This document shows, piece after piece, positions 11,597 through 23,284 of a DNA stretch of 64,000 nt; within the stretch, counting starts at the first letter, position 1, and each line of letters opens with the position of its first letter. The translations under genes and the position numbers were made by a program. The notes below the pieces were generated by a model. The model did not search any database, was not told the origin of the DNA, and worked only from the letters and a program-made list of their open reading frames with translations. The DNA is from Siphonodentalium dalli (Eukaryota > Mollusca > Scaphopoda > Gadilida > Siphonodentaliidae): contig CP136061.1 of NCBI GenBank assembly GCA_032622095.1, positions 257,952,077 to 258,016,076 on the forward strand, in the 5' to 3' direction.

Positions 11597-12604
11597 ATAG
11601 AATCCAAAACGCGTGTACAGATTGAGATCAAATTTCGTATGTAAGTGTAAAATCCCACCGACACCGCCGTAGTCGCGGTTTAGAGGAAGCTCAGAGCACC
11701 CGTTCTCCAATCTCAAATCACCGCAAAGGCACGGCGGGGGTTAATCAAGTGATTATTTAATGAGCGTTTGTTTTTGACGCATCTCTATAAAGAGCGTCTG
11801 TTTCCCATTCAACGTTATTCGCATCTGCAGAGTTATACGGGAACGCAAACGTTATCGCTCGAAATTTATTCCCTGCGAGCACGGATGGCGCGCTCTGTTT
11901 TTACAGTATATACCTTTGGTATATACCGAAATCATCCCAGATAATCACGAATATAGCATCAGATTTCTCCCCAGATATACCGTTATAAAGCTACTGGAAT
12001 CTGCCAATCTACGGGAAATTCCAGGGAATGCCGATTGAGCTCAAACTTGCTACCTACGGGAAGTGTCATATATATGAGTGTGTCCTTTATAGACTCTAAC
12101 CGATTGAGCTCAAACTTGCTAAATAACAAAATAGCCCCCAAGCCGTAAATATCAACAACAACGATATTACTAAATACACGTTTTCGGCAATGTGAGAGTT
12201 TTCGGGGAGCCGTGATGCCAACAACAACGACCCGAAGACAGATTTCCCGACGGGAAGCGTTTGTTTTAAATTCAATGCAATGTTATCGTAGAGAGATTTC
12301 GCGAAACAAAGAATGCGTTGTCTGTCGTTCCTAGGAAGGGGGGGATTTCTACGGGTAAATTTTTCCGCCAGAAACAAAAAAATTAAATAAAACAATTTAC
12401 AATTTAATTAAAACAATTTAAAATTAAAAAAAATTAACAATAAAAAAACAAGTCAGAAACAAAATATATTAAATTTAAAAAACATTAAATTCATATTCAA
12501 AAATAAAAAACAAAAATAAATAAAAACAAAATAATTACAAAAATGTCATGTTTCTGAAACAAAGCCATGGGACGAATTCCGCCAGTGGCGGGCTAACCTG
12601 CTAG
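11537..12604 (+). mobile_element. Non-autonomous Helitron abutting the previous one
   Basis: It starts immediately after the CTAG of the upstream element with TACTATATATTTTGAGACTT and a (GT)n run, and ends CCGCCAGTGGCGGGCTAACC TGCTAG at 12604. The 5' sequence matches the element at 35649, though the leading TCTA is missing here. There is no coding capacity. The region 12380-12540 is a poly-A/AAT-rich low-complexity block inside it. Confidence 0.8.
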
Positions 12605-12909
12605 TAGAATATAAATAGAGAATACCTACACTGTTAGAAAAATGCCCGTCGTTTTAACGGTGTGAAACCGATCAACATCGCTATCCCGGTAGGCATTACG
12701 ATTCATATGTTTTAGAATGGTCGAAATTAGTGTTTATTCGTAACTGAAAAATACATCTTAGTTCTTCTATTACGATCATAGTTTTGATGAAACTTAAATC
12801 CTCAATGCATAAAGTTACAGACAATGCTTTGAAGTTTGAAAACGTGTTATCTGCCTTGTTGAATTTAATCCAGAAAAAGGCTGCACACACGTGATGTGTT
12901 ATAATACCA

Positions 12910-14665
12910 ATCATGGATATCAGGTAAATTGGGTATTTCTGTTAAAGACATATTACGGACTTGTTCGGGTGCGTGAAATGAATGAGGTAGCACTGTGGGA
13001 ATGTAGCATTCCACTAGCATCACCGAAAATCTGAAGGAAATCGATCATACCACTCCATAGAAAACAACGTATTTACATCTCGATTCACTGACTACTGTAT
13101 AGATATGACTGTAAATAATAAACGATAATGGCTGAAACCCCCACCCTTAAAGGGGAAGGAAACCCTTGACGAATCAGGCCATTAATATATTTAGCATATC
13201 AACCATGGTATATTAAAACACCTCTCATCTCTCAGTTATGCTCAAACACAACGATCTCACATCGCTTAATTCAAAACTCCCGCTAATTACGGTGCGTCCA
13301 TATTTATAAGATCGTGACGTCACGGCCTCACTTCGCGTTACTCATCCTTAGCACAGATATCTATAAAGGTTATCGAACTAAAATCATTTCGGCGTGTTTG
13401 TTTGTTAACCATGGCCCATTGAAGAATATACACACATGTACATGTATTATAAGCCACAATTATTTAAGTTATAATTTTGAACAACTAATTTACGGCCAGT
13501 TAATGGTCGCATAAGATTTGAATGTGACAATCTTGGTCAAACTCAAATTACTTCTACATGTGCAAATATGACAAAAAAAATAATCTTTTGCGAACTAAAC
13601 TATAATTTATTAACAACAGACAATCACGTATTGCACACAACAAGCATTCAATCTGCTGTTTTATTTATTTTTTCATATAAAAAAACAGACTACCGTACGC
13701 GATACAGCTTAGCGTTAAACAACCAAGTGAGGCCCGTACGTCACAAACTATAAAGGGAGATAATATTTCTTCTAAAATGGCGGCGTCAACTTACCGGCGT
13801 AATTGCTTGTGCGGGTTAGTTTCAGACGCCATATCTCCGATCATTTGCGCTGAAACTTTACACACAAACAGAGAACAGCTTTCTTGATACACATGACTTT
13901 TCGTTATGCGGTAGTTTCCTCCCCCTTTAAGTTACGAGTAATACTTATTGCGACCATTCTAACAGATATGAATCGCTCTTGACACCACATACACCCAATC
14001 CAATCCGAAATATTGAGAGGCGAGAAATAGCAAACGATATACCGGTATGTTGTAAACAACTTGGTGGAATTTCTAACCAAAGTTCATTAGTGGATTATCC
14101 CCGGTGTTGAGTGTTTTGCTTATCGCATACTCTTTACGTACTGTTTGTTTACATAACAAGTCGTTTGTGTACATAACACAGAGTACTAGCATGATAATAA
14201 CATGCAATTTACACGATTTTATGATTGGAATAAGAACACAGTTTGTCTATAATATAATATTCTATCTGGTTGTGGCGGTTTTAATGATGTGACTATTTTA
14301 AAGTTTTGCGGAACACTCCCGTTTGGGTGATCAAATAGAAATGGAGAATAATATTGCTCAAAGTATTAATCCAAATTTACAGTACACAGACCGTCAGTCT
14401 CATATAAATGCAATGACTCTCAATGGCGAAATAATTTGCGTTAGTTTATGGCCGATTGTCGCGTCCCGAATCGAGATGTAAATATTTACAATTAAGCGTA
14501 GTTCAGACGTTGTTTTCTATGGAGTGGTATGATCGATTTCCTTCAGATTTTCGGTGATGCTAGTGGAATGCTACATTCCCACAGTGCTACCTTATCCATT
14601 TCACGCACCCGAACAAGTCCGTAATATGTCTTTAACAGAAATACCCAATTTACCTGATATCCATG
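12910..14665. repeat. Inverted repeat (arms about 165-185 bp) around a DNA element
   Basis: The left arm (12910-13095, beginning GGATATCAGGTAAATTGGGT) reappears in reverse complement at 14510-14665 (ending ACCCAATTTACCTGATATCC). The arms share more than 90 percent by eye, including GAAATCGATCATACCACTCC. The right arm also belongs to the dispersed repeat seen at 9549. Between the arms lie the TTAA-flanked element and an AT-rich spacer. Confidence 0.85.
13151..13926. mobile_element. TTAA-flanked non-autonomous DNA transposon, 776 bp
   Basis: TTAA occurs on both sides (13147-13150 and 13927-13930). The termini AGGGGAAGGAAAC and GTTTCCTCCCCCT are imperfect inverted repeats. TTAA duplication together with AGGGG-type ends fits Kolobok or piggyBac relatives; I favour Kolobok-like. 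Inside are only short frames with no DDE motif, so it is presumably a MITE. Confidence 0.72.
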
Positions 14666-14860
14666 ATTGGTATTATAACACAGTTTGCCTATAATATAAT
14701 ATTCTCTCTGTTTATGGCGGCTATAATGGATGGGACCAATTTAATAGAAATACCCAATTTACCTGATATCCATGATTGGTATTATAACACAGTTTGTCTA
14801 TAATATAATATTCTTTCTGATTATGGCAGTTTTAATGGATGAGACTATTAGATATACACA
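14200..14860 (+). repeat. Triplicated segment with 109-bp tandem pair
   Basis: ATACCCAATTTACCTGATAT begins a unit at 14641 that repeats at 14750 (109-bp offset), each running to TATTCTYTCTGWTTATGGC. A third, diverged copy of its second half lies at 14219-14292 (GATTGGAATAAGAACACAGT). Confidence 0.85.
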
Positions 14861-15184
14861 CCGCGAAGGCTTATCGTATCTGTAATGATAACAATTTACT
14901 ATATTGCAAGAGGGAAGAACAATACAGTGAAAAACGTTTTATCTAAGAATCAAAATGCAAAAATAGTCCGCCTCTTATTGCTACGCGTTGAAACTTAATG
15001 TGATTCGCCGCTATGAACCGGAAGTGATCTTCGAGCGGGTGATACTAGTGTGTGTCTATCGCTTCGGTCAGTCTTATACATCGCCTCGATGCAGGTGATT
15101 GGTATAACGTTCTACGCCACGGCAACTTCCCACTATTTAATGGAGAAGGAATATAATAAACGTAGATAAATATCCGATAATACA

Positions 15185-15484
15185 ATGTCGAAGTGGATAG
15201 TATTTCTACATGTTAGCTGGTGTTGCCTACTTGTACTAGTAGCGACGTATGAGACACTCAATACACGATTTGGCGCGGGAACAGGATTAATGACGGCGAG
15301 TAGTGTCATCGCGACGAGCAAAACCAAATCTCAGATGGACTGTGGCGGCCGATGTCTAAACAATGTGGGATGTAGATCGTTCAGTTACAACGATAGCGCA
15401 TGTTACCAGCTTCAGGATGACAGTGGAAACTTCGCAATGGGCAAGTATCGTGATTTAACCCTTTCTATTCCAAAGAAGCATTGA
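15185..15484 (+). CDS. Secreted PAN/apple-like domain protein or first exon
   Basis: Ninety-nine codons from ATG. Residues 1-20 are a classic signal peptide (WIVFLHVSWCCLLVLVA). Residues about 25-80 carry CGGRCLNNVGCRSFSYNDS and then ACYQLQD, the C..xC..N..CRSF.Y....C.L pattern of PAN/apple modules, which mediate protein or sugar binding outside the cell. The domain is shorter than a full apple domain. The last 11 residues are encoded by the first degenerate copy of the 68-bp minisatellite that follows, so the natural exon end is probably earlier. GGCAA^GTATCG (15444) would be a phase-2 donor and TATC^GTGATT (15449) a phase-1 donor that could join the lectin exon at 23285; both are weak. It is either a short stand-alone secreted protein or exon 1 of lectin locus 1. 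TATA-like ATATAATAAA lies at about 15150. Confidence 0.55.
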   Translation: MSKWIVFLHVSWCCLLVLVATYETLNTRFGAGTGLMTASSVIATSKTKSQMDCGGRCLNNVGCRSFSYNDSACYQLQDDSGNFAMGKYRDLTLSIPKKH

Positions 15485-15735
15485 TGAATAGTTATCTTAT
15501 TAACCTGTTCTATACTAAAGCATCACTGATGAGTAGTTATCCCATATGAAAGGTTCAGAGAATAAGTTTAACCCTTTTTATACTAAAGCATCACTGATGA
15601 GTAGTTATCCCATATGAAAGGTTCAGAGAATAAGTTTAACCCTTTTTATACTAAAGCATCACTGATGAGTAGTTATCCCACATGGAAGGTTCAGAGAATA
15701 AGTTTAACCTTTTCTATTCTAAAGCATCATTGGCG
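15455..15735. repeat. 68-bp minisatellite, about 3.5 copies
   Basis: TACTAAAGCATCACTGATGA starts at 15513, 15581 and 15649, exactly 68 bp apart, with further diverged copies upstream (inside the end of the PAN ORF) and at 15717. The same unit in reverse complement forms the larger array at 53230-54125. Confidence 0.93.
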
Positions 15736-16996
15736 AGTAGCTGTTCCAGCAGGTTCCAGAATAATGTTTATAAGTCAAATTCTTTAAAAAAAATGTTTAG
15801 ATTCTTGAGTATAACAAATATTTGTTTAATATTTAATTTTATATGCAGTTATTGCATGTCATTTCAGGGGAGTGTGGACACAATGTGCAATCATGAGGCA
15901 CCAACAAAATTTTCCGACCTCAGAGTTCACATATCCCAACTTGAATTGGTTATCTTACTCGGCAGCAGTTGCTACCCACACCCTTATCCCACATTTGACA
16001 CTTTTTAAAGCTTTTAAAAAGAAATATTTGCTATTAGGAATACCATCCCAAATGTTTTCCTTGTTTCCAATCATGTTCCACTATCGATGTTACAAGTCAC
16101 TATATGTGCCATCCTACCATACCATTTGACTTCAGGTAGGGACTCAGTGGAATTTGTTACAAACCGCTAAGGTGACAACATGAATCGTATTTTGAACACA
16201 ATTAGGTACGATACACTTCAAGAATCCATTAGGTGATATGAATGATAAAGTCTCCATCAATTTCTGCTTTGAACACGATCTGTGAATATCCACATTTAGC
16301 TTTCTTTTTCGCACCGATGTATTATCAACTGTTTACATTTAAACCGGAACCATGAACAAAATATATGTCCGTCTGTCACCATTATTATTTCTATTAATAA
16401 AAATAAACCGCGTGAAACATTTATATCCCAATCTGCTTCAATCATATTAATATATGGTCTTTATTCCGTGAACAAAAAATAAAAAATAAAAACGCATTAA
16501 TACCAAAACTAACCCCAACATAATTTTGAGTGTGTTGTCTGGGATGTTATTGTTATTATTCCCTGAATGCGGACCACGATGTCGTGTTTTAATGAGGTAA
16601 ATTGTCCCAGGTTCGATACGTTTCCATGAGCACCATCCACAATGTAGATTGCCTAACTTTAATATTAATATTATCAGTGGGGTATAACATATAATTATTT
16701 GTTTGTTGTAATCATTGAGTGCACTTTCAGCAATGTTGTTTATTGGACCTGTCAAATGAACACTCAGTTGTAAAAGGTCAATTGGATATTATGATAAAGG
16801 GTACCTGTACTTTTAATGAGATTAATGCAGTCTTGTTAATGTCTCAATTAGCGTCACTGAATCACTGAGTATTTATTTAAAATTAACAGTATGCAAAACA
16901 TAAATATCTAAAAACAAACATAGTCGTCCTGACTTGATAGGTAACCACCTGATAAAACTAAAAAATAGTGAACTAAAAATATGCGGAAACAATTAA

Positions 16997-17220
16997 CCCT
17001 TTACCCAACAAAACCGCCAAAACCGGCCAAATAAAGCTTCAACAGCCTAAAATATCTTCGGTCTGTCTCAATAGAACCATACACATATGGATATCATTGG
17101 AACCGGCTCCTTGACCACATTGTGATAGTTACAGTTATGCCCTGTGCCAATGCATTCTCTTATATATGCGAGTCGACCATAGGTCGCCTCGCATATATAA
17201 GAGAATGCATTGGCCTAAAA
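16997..17220 (+). mobile_element. Palindromic TTAA MITE, right end missing
   Basis: TTAA (16993-16996) followed by CCCTTTACCCAACAAAACCG and the family's long arm (AATAAAGCTTCAACAGCC, ACCGGCTCCTTGACCACATT), then one hairpin (17145-17214). The second hairpin and the right terminus are absent; the sequence passes into a copy of the host inverted repeat. The matching site in the other arm still shows an uninterrupted TTAA at 17706-17709. Confidence 0.85.
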
Positions 17221-18236
17221 AAATCTTGGACCTGCCAAATGAACACTCAGTACAAGTCCAAGCATCTTGGACCAAACTGTTGTAAAAGGTCAATTGGATA
17301 TTATAATAAAGGGTACCTCAACTCTTAATGAGATTAATGCACTCTTGTTAATGGTTTAATTTACAATTGTCCGTCACAAAGTCACTGATTCGCTGAGTTG
17401 CATATTTAAGAAATTATTAGATAAACTGATATCATTTGACATAAAATGACAACCTAAGACTAGGGTATGTTATAACGAAAATAACTAATTCTGCATCTAT
17501 TATAGAATACCTGGCCTGTATGTTAAGCTTAATATGAGTGGCTTTGGAATGCCCAAAACTTCATCCGAACTTTTCCCCATTCAAATAGAAGTGAACATGT
17601 TTCAACCTGTACATCATAAAGGTATGGCCTGGTTCACATATATTGGCCTGTAACGTCAACATTTCAGAACATTAAAGCATTGTTTGTGTCCCATATAGCT
17701 GCAGTATTAATTGTTTCCGCATATTTTTAGTTCACTATTTTTTAGTTTTATCAGGTGGTTACTTATCAAGTCAGGACGACTATGTTTGTTTTTAGATATT
17801 TATGTTTTGCATACTGTTAATTTTAAATAAATACTCAGTGATTCAGTGACGCTACTTGAGACATTAACAAGACTGCATTAATCTCATTAAAAGTACAGGT
17901 ACCCTTTATCATAATATCCAATTGACCTTTTACAACAGAGTGTTCATATGACAGGTCCAATAAACACCATTGCAGAAAGTGCACTCAATGATTACAACAA
18001 ACAAATAATTATATGTTATACCCCACTGATGATATTAATATTAAGGTTAGGCAATCTATATTGTGGATGGTGCTCATGAGAACGTATCCTCATTGAAACA
18101 CGATACCGTGGTCCGCATTCATGTAATAATAACAATAACACGCCAAAAAACACACTCGAAATTATGTTGGGTTAGATTTGGTATTAATGTGTTTTTTGTC
18201 ATGCTTTTTTTTATCTCGGAATAAAGCACCTATATT

Positions 18237-19313
18237 AATAACGAACCAAAGCCAGACGCTTTGGGTCGTATATATACTATATATGATTTTGTGACGTCAC
18301 CAATTATTATGTAATACGACGCTGCTGTTTCGATTTTTTGCGACCACTTTTGTCGCACAGTAGATCGGTGGACTTAATGCATTAATGTCGTAATCGGAAA
18401 ATCTTATTGCTGTGTCTTTCGATTACTGGTGTTGCAAATGAGAATTATGAACATTGAATTACAATGTAAATTCATTCATAGCGGTAGTAACGGGTAGTTT
18501 ACCTTTTATTGAGAAAATAAGACACAACAAATAACGACACTATAGTAACTACAATCTACACCCTGCGGGGCGAGTGAAAAGTGATCGACATTCGTGATTG
18601 ACATCACAAATTTACCGATCAACTGTGCGAAGTTGGGCATTTAATGTACATTACAGCAACATATATATTTAAAATATAATTAATTGTTATCATAAGAATA
18701 TATAGATCACACAAGCATGTGATAATTCATAAATATCATAATATTTTCTGGAATCGAAAGGAAACACATAATTATGAACAACGCCGAAGATACATTCATG
18801 CAGGTGCAGGCGAACTCGGTCAATGGGGAAAGTTACACGATGACGGTGTTCGTCGATTGTCGTTGAAATCGACACGGTGACATATTGTGAATGAAATGTT
18901 CAGCTATGCAATGGTCTCGATACTCCATATAGTATCTCAGTTGCAGCGCTGACACAGCGTCACTAAATATATTACTTAAATTCAGTAAAAATGTTCCCGT
19001 TCCTCTGTCGACAAGGTAGAACTATTTTCACTTTGATGTTGGTAGTTTATGCCATGTATAGTGTAGCTGTCAATCAAGACTACCGGAAGTACGATTGGCC
19101 TTATTCATACTCGAAATTACGATTGGGCTCCATTCTTTCGACGAACCGTTGTGTACGGAGTGTAATTACTGATAATCAACCCAGGAAATATAGCCTTATG
19201 TGAATCTTATTTGGTGCGAATACCAGGGAATCTATAATCTAATTTTGATAACAAACAAAAAAATGAATTAAAATCCACAGCTACCATCATGTGTTTAGCT
19301 TTGGTTCGTTATT
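18237..19313. mobile_element. DNA element with 16-bp perfect terminal inverted repeats
   Basis: AATAACGAACCAAAGC at 18237 and GCTTTGGTTCGTTATT at 19298-19313 are exact reverse complements. The uninterrupted counterpart in the left arm of the big inverted repeat (around 16440) shows this block as an insertion. The 5' part (CGCTTTGGGTCGTATA, GATTTTGTGACGTCACC, GACCACTTTTGTCGCACA) recurs in reverse at 55780-55945, so this is a dispersed family. The superfamily is not clear. Confidence 0.72.
18991..19203 (+). CDS. Small signal-peptide-like ORF, unknown
   Basis: Seventy codons. Residues 1-27 have a basic start and a hydrophobic stretch (TIFTLMLVVYAMYSVAV) typical of a signal peptide; the remainder is polar with one cysteine. 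I do not recognise it. It lies inside the DNA element at 18237-19313 and no convincing donor site was found, so it may be fortuitous. Confidence 0.25.
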   Translation: MFPFLCRQGRTIFTLMLVVYAMYSVAVNQDYRKYDWPYSYSKLRLGSILSTNRCVRSVITDNQPRKYSLM

Positions 19314-19699
19314 GCGCCAGCGTATGGTCATATCATGATCGAAGCAGATTTAGATAGAAATGTTTCACACCATTTAATTTTATCAATAGTCAATAATAAT
19401 GGTGACAGACAGACGGACATTTTGTTCGTGCTTCCAGTTTAAATGTAAACAGTTGATACAGAAATTGATGGAGACTTTGTCAGTAATATCACATAATGGA
19501 TTCTTGAAGTTTATCGTACCTAATTGTGTTCAAAATTGTCACCTTAGCGGTTTGTAACAAATTTCACTGAGTCCATACCTGAAGTCAAACGGTATGGTAG
19601 GATGGCACATATAGTGACTTGTAAAATCGATAGTGGAACATGATTGGAAACAAGGAACACATTTGGAATGGTATTCCTAATAAAAACTATTTTAAAAAA

Positions 19700-20640
19700 G
19701 TAACTTATCATATTTCATGCAAAATACAGTTTGTTGATACTATTGGGAGTATAATCCCTACTTCTGCTTACGTCACCAAAATCTAATCTCATATATGTTA
19801 CCCATGCTAGTATAATTTAAATTTGGTCTCAAACAACATATTTAAATATTTATCAGACCATTTTAACCTCCAGCAGGGAACAAAGTGTGTTCTAAAATAA
19901 ATGATATATGCACGTATAAAATAGTCCATATACAGACACTTGCAGTGTAGGACAACATTTCAATTACTTATTTTTTTTCCGGCCCGACATACCCATCCAC
20001 CCCCGCATTGTGTCTGGAAAAATATCAGCAGCATACGTTATCAAGAATAAACTATAAAGTAACGATCTCTGAGTATTTATCATTAACTGGGATTATTTTC
20101 AATTGTGTAATTGTCTGCATGTAACCGCGAACATATTATTTAAATATACCAGTTAAGATGGCTATCGTTGTATCATGAACGCAATTACCATATACTCGCA
20201 TTATCAGAACTTTCATACAGGTGAATGCGTTAAAATCGTACTACTCTGAAGACAGGCATGACATGACTGTCTATTATTATAGACTATAACATTCACTAAA
20301 TAACATGAATTAGCCGTATAAAACAAATATTATTGCAGAATCAATCACGGAAAGGATTATCAGATAGTGGAAACCCTCGTGAGTCTGGGCATCCCTCCAC
20401 GACTACAGGTTGTGAACCTAGTGAGTGTATGCAGTTCCTCCACTAGTCCAGGTAGTGACCCTCGTGAAACTGCTGGATTTTTGAAACTTAATATGCATAG
20501 AGCTAAATATAATTTACCTAAAATACACCAACATAATTAAATAGTCAAATAAGATAAGTGATAACTATGTGTTATATACCCGATGAGTGCGTTGAGATTC
20601 GTGCATCGCGAATCTGCTCCTTTTCGTGGTCATATATCTA
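19700..20640. other. No gene seen
   Basis: AT-rich. The only pattern is at 20370-20470, where CCCTCGTGAGTCTGGGCATC and a related CTAGTGAGTGTATGCAGTTC form two or three loose copies of a roughly 50-bp unit. Confidence 0.4.
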
Positions 20641-20649
20641 CTCAGCGAC

Positions 20650-21088
20650 AAATAAACTGCCCACGAAAACGAACCTATAGTAGCGATACATGAATCGGTA
20701 GAAACACACTATGTATACATATCTACCATTCGTATGTCATAATCTACGACTCAAATTACAAATTACTCAATACCGTTATATATGCTAGGCTGAAAACAAA
20801 TCAAAGCGTATTAAACTTCTTTCGAAAGTCGACATCTGGCCATGCACGACAGCCTGTCACTAATGAGCCCATGGACCCAATCTAATTATTTTATGGTCAA
20901 GATAGGACACACACATGGCGGTTGTATAGTGTCAAATCGGACAAGGCAACTTTATTTTAACATGGGGTCAATACCTTAATACATATTGAAAATAATATTG
21001 TAATACTGCCTTACAAATTAACTGCCCACGAAAACGAGCCAATAGTAGCGATACATGAATCGGTAGAAACACATTGTCTATATATATA
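20650..21088 (+). repeat. Direct duplication containing the empty site of the minus-strand Helitron
   Basis: AACTGCCCACGAAAACGAAC to CTACCATTCGTATGTCATAA (20655-20742) is repeated at 21019-21088 and continues at 21965 beyond the Helitron. The first copy is uninterrupted. Confidence 0.88.
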
Positions 21089-21964
21089 CTAGAAGGTGAC
21101 CCGACTTCGTCCGGGCTATTAAAAAAACAAATTTCAAGTCGATTGCTCCACCCGTTTCATAGATCTGGTCTGCGCATGCGCGAAGCTGGTGTCGCACGTG
21201 CTCGGCGACCCGATAAAATTCGTATCCGGGGCAAGATACATTCACATACCAAATTTAAAGTCAATATCTCAACCCGTTTTCGAGATCTCGTCTGCGCATG
21301 CGCGAAGCTGGCGTCGCACGTGCTCGGCGACCCGATAAAATTCGTATCCGGGGCAAGATACATTCACATACCAAATTTCAAGTCGATAGCTACACCCGTT
21401 TCCGAGATATATAGCCCAATGTCATTTGCGGATACCTCGGCCGGTGATGAGTTAACGCGACACAGTCAAATGCATCGGCAGGGCGAGAGTTAACGTAATC
21501 TAACTTTATGACCTCTGACGACGTCATATAATTTACGCATTGATTTTATCCCGATAAAAGCATCGTACCACTTGTACCTAATAATTGAGGCAGATAACTA
21601 AAACGGATACATACATATTATATATCGTTGGAAAGATGAAGCCACACAGATTCTAACCGTGCAAATTATATGACTGGCAATTTATTATTCGCGCTATATC
21701 GAATCGATTTGTGAGCACCGAACTGAAATATATTAGCGCAAAAACGGCGTAAAAATAGATTTGAACTCCGCACGTGAAAAGTTGACCTCGCACGGACAAA
21801 TAAATATGCCTATGTTCGTCTCCGGCCGAAAATACCCTAAAATACCAAATTTCATCGAAATTGGCTTAGTCGTTTTGGAGTCCATCGATTTCAAACACAC
21901 ACACAAACAAACACACACACAAACAAACACATACACACACAGATCTTTCAAAATATATAATAGA
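21089..21964 (-). mobile_element. Non-autonomous Helitron, minus strand
   Basis: Reading on the minus strand the element begins TCTATTATATATTTTGAAAG (5' end at 21964) and ends with a GCCCGGACGAAGTCGGGTCA hairpin region and CTAG at 21089. It is flanked by A and T as expected for Helitrons. Internal modules match those of the other Helitrons here (GATCTCGTCTGCGCATGCGC, GGCGACCCGATAAAATT). The 5' subterminal text (TTCGATGAAATTTGGTAT) matches the element at 36811. No Rep/helicase. Confidence 0.87.
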
Positions 21965-22324
21965 TACCATTCGTATGTCATAATCCACTACACAAATTAC
22001 AGTTTAAGAGATTTGTTGATAAAGCCAAGCGATCAGATGCTCGTATCCTGTTTAATTATGCCCATGTGTATATGCGAGATTTTCACAAGGAAAACACACT
22101 CCACAGTTAATATCGATAAGCTTTGCCCTTTGTATTTTGATGTGGAGTTTTGTGAAGATCAATCGTCGGTATCATTTCGACAACACAATTATCTGCACGA
22201 CGTTACCTTGTGGATGTCAGGGAAGCGTTTTCGTTCAATGCATGTGTATATGATACCGCCGATGCAGTGTATTCTTGGAAAGAACAAAATATGTACCGAA
22301 AGCGAAAACAAAGTCGCGAGGGGC

Positions 22325-22480
22325 ACCACAGGTTGGGTCTGGGATACTTGGCTAGTTGTGGCTAGATGGCTTCCTTTGGGTGGTGTCTGCCTTGAAATTT
22401 ACAACTGCAACGTCCCCCTCTTCGAACCACACCAAACTCACACCTTTGCGTACTTCCACATTTGCACCCGTCACAAACCT
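22325..22480 (+). repeat. Inverted-pair repeat, copy A
   Basis: GTTGTGGCTAGATGGCTTCC, then a TGGTGTCTGCCTTGAAATT block and CTCTTCGAACCACACC, is matched in reverse complement at 23040-23170. The long open frame running through 21761-22489 crosses Helitron and this repeat and is not accepted as a gene. Confidence 0.6.
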
Positions 22481-22499
22481 GGATGGTAGGCTAGTTTAA

Positions 22500-23030
22500 T
22501 TATATCAGTAGTACTAGCCAGGAGGGTAAAAGATTGGTTCGGCCCAGTATGAGAACAATTTTAGATCTGAACATGGAACGTACACAATCGTAACGTCTAG
22601 TACTGTTGTCTAGGAAATTCACACCCCGATTTGTTTTCTTAAATTAAAGGTCCCGGGATTAAACGAGAACATTTTGAAATCTGAAAAATGAAAATTATAA
22701 ATTACTAGCATCTAGATTGGCCTCAAGCTTTTGAATTATTGGAGATTTCCAACCTGACAACCCAACTAAGGTTGGAAGATTTCCAACTGATGGCCATTTC
22801 AGCAGGGTTGGCGCCAGGATTTCACAGACGTAGGGGCTACGATTACCCGACAGGGGGCTATAGCTATACCGGACTAATCATTTGAGGAATTAGTGCGGGG
22901 TATGATATTTTATCAATAGCAGCACATCTTTCAACTTTTGATCTGAAATGGCCATACTTTGCAAGTTTCCCAACCTTATTGGGTGTCCGGTTGGAAATTT
23001 ACAATAGTTGGAAAGTTTGATATACCAAAG
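22500..23030. other. No gene seen; short GGTTGGAA motifs
   Basis: The interval 22735-22995 contains several scattered TTGGAAATTT and TTCCAACC motifs that can pair with each other, but no coding signal. Confidence 0.35.
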
Positions 23031-23039
23031 TACCAACCT

Positions 23040-23170
23040 ATAAGGGGATGGCGGAAAATGGAATTTCGCGAACATGGGATATTGATCTGGTTCAAGTGAG
23101 TGGGGGTGGTACAATGGGAAATTCCAAGGAGGACACCCCCTCCAATGGAAACCATCTAACCACAACCCCG
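23040..23170 (-). repeat. Inverted-pair repeat, copy B
   Basis: Reverse complement GTTGTGGTTAGATGGTTTCC, then GGAGGGGGTGTCCTCCTTGG and CACTTGAACCAGATC, is parallel to 22335-22460. The two translations are also alike, but with only two copies I cannot say whether this was ever coding. Confidence 0.6.
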
Positions 23171-23284
23171 GTCATACGCAGAAAGGAAGCACAAAATGAA
23201 ACAGAGGTAACTAAGTGACATACTTCAACTATTTTAGTGTATCAAGGTCCTATCTGTCATTTACGGATTTATTTTCTTTGGCAG

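Larger units (their letters stand above)
15985..19690. repeat. Very large interrupted inverted repeat
   Basis: The left arm 15985-16994 recurs in reverse complement in 17706-19690. Clear anchors: ATGCGGAAACAATTAA (16981) against TTAATTGTTTCCGCAT (17706); GACTTGATAGGTAACCACCT against AGGTGGTTACTTATCAAGTC; and GGTTTGTAACAAATTTCACT (19550) against the block at 16150. The right arm is split by an element of about 1.1 kb at 18237-19313. The loop side (16997-17220) is a truncated palindromic MITE. A further direct copy of part of the arm lies at 17225-17410 (GACCTGCCAAATGAACACTC). No gene lies inside. Confidence 0.88.

Noticed and set aside
15500-15735. Possible hammerhead ribozyme in the 68-bp minisatellite (CTGATGAG ... 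GAAA spacing)
   Set aside because: Stem II would be only about three weak pairs, stems I and III are not evident, and the larger array at 53230 has TTGATGAG in place of the invariant CTGATGA core.
21761-22489. 242-codon plus-strand ORF as a gene
   Set aside because: Its first third is the antisense of a Helitron with its CA/GT run, and the end is an inverted-pair repeat; no domain or splice support.
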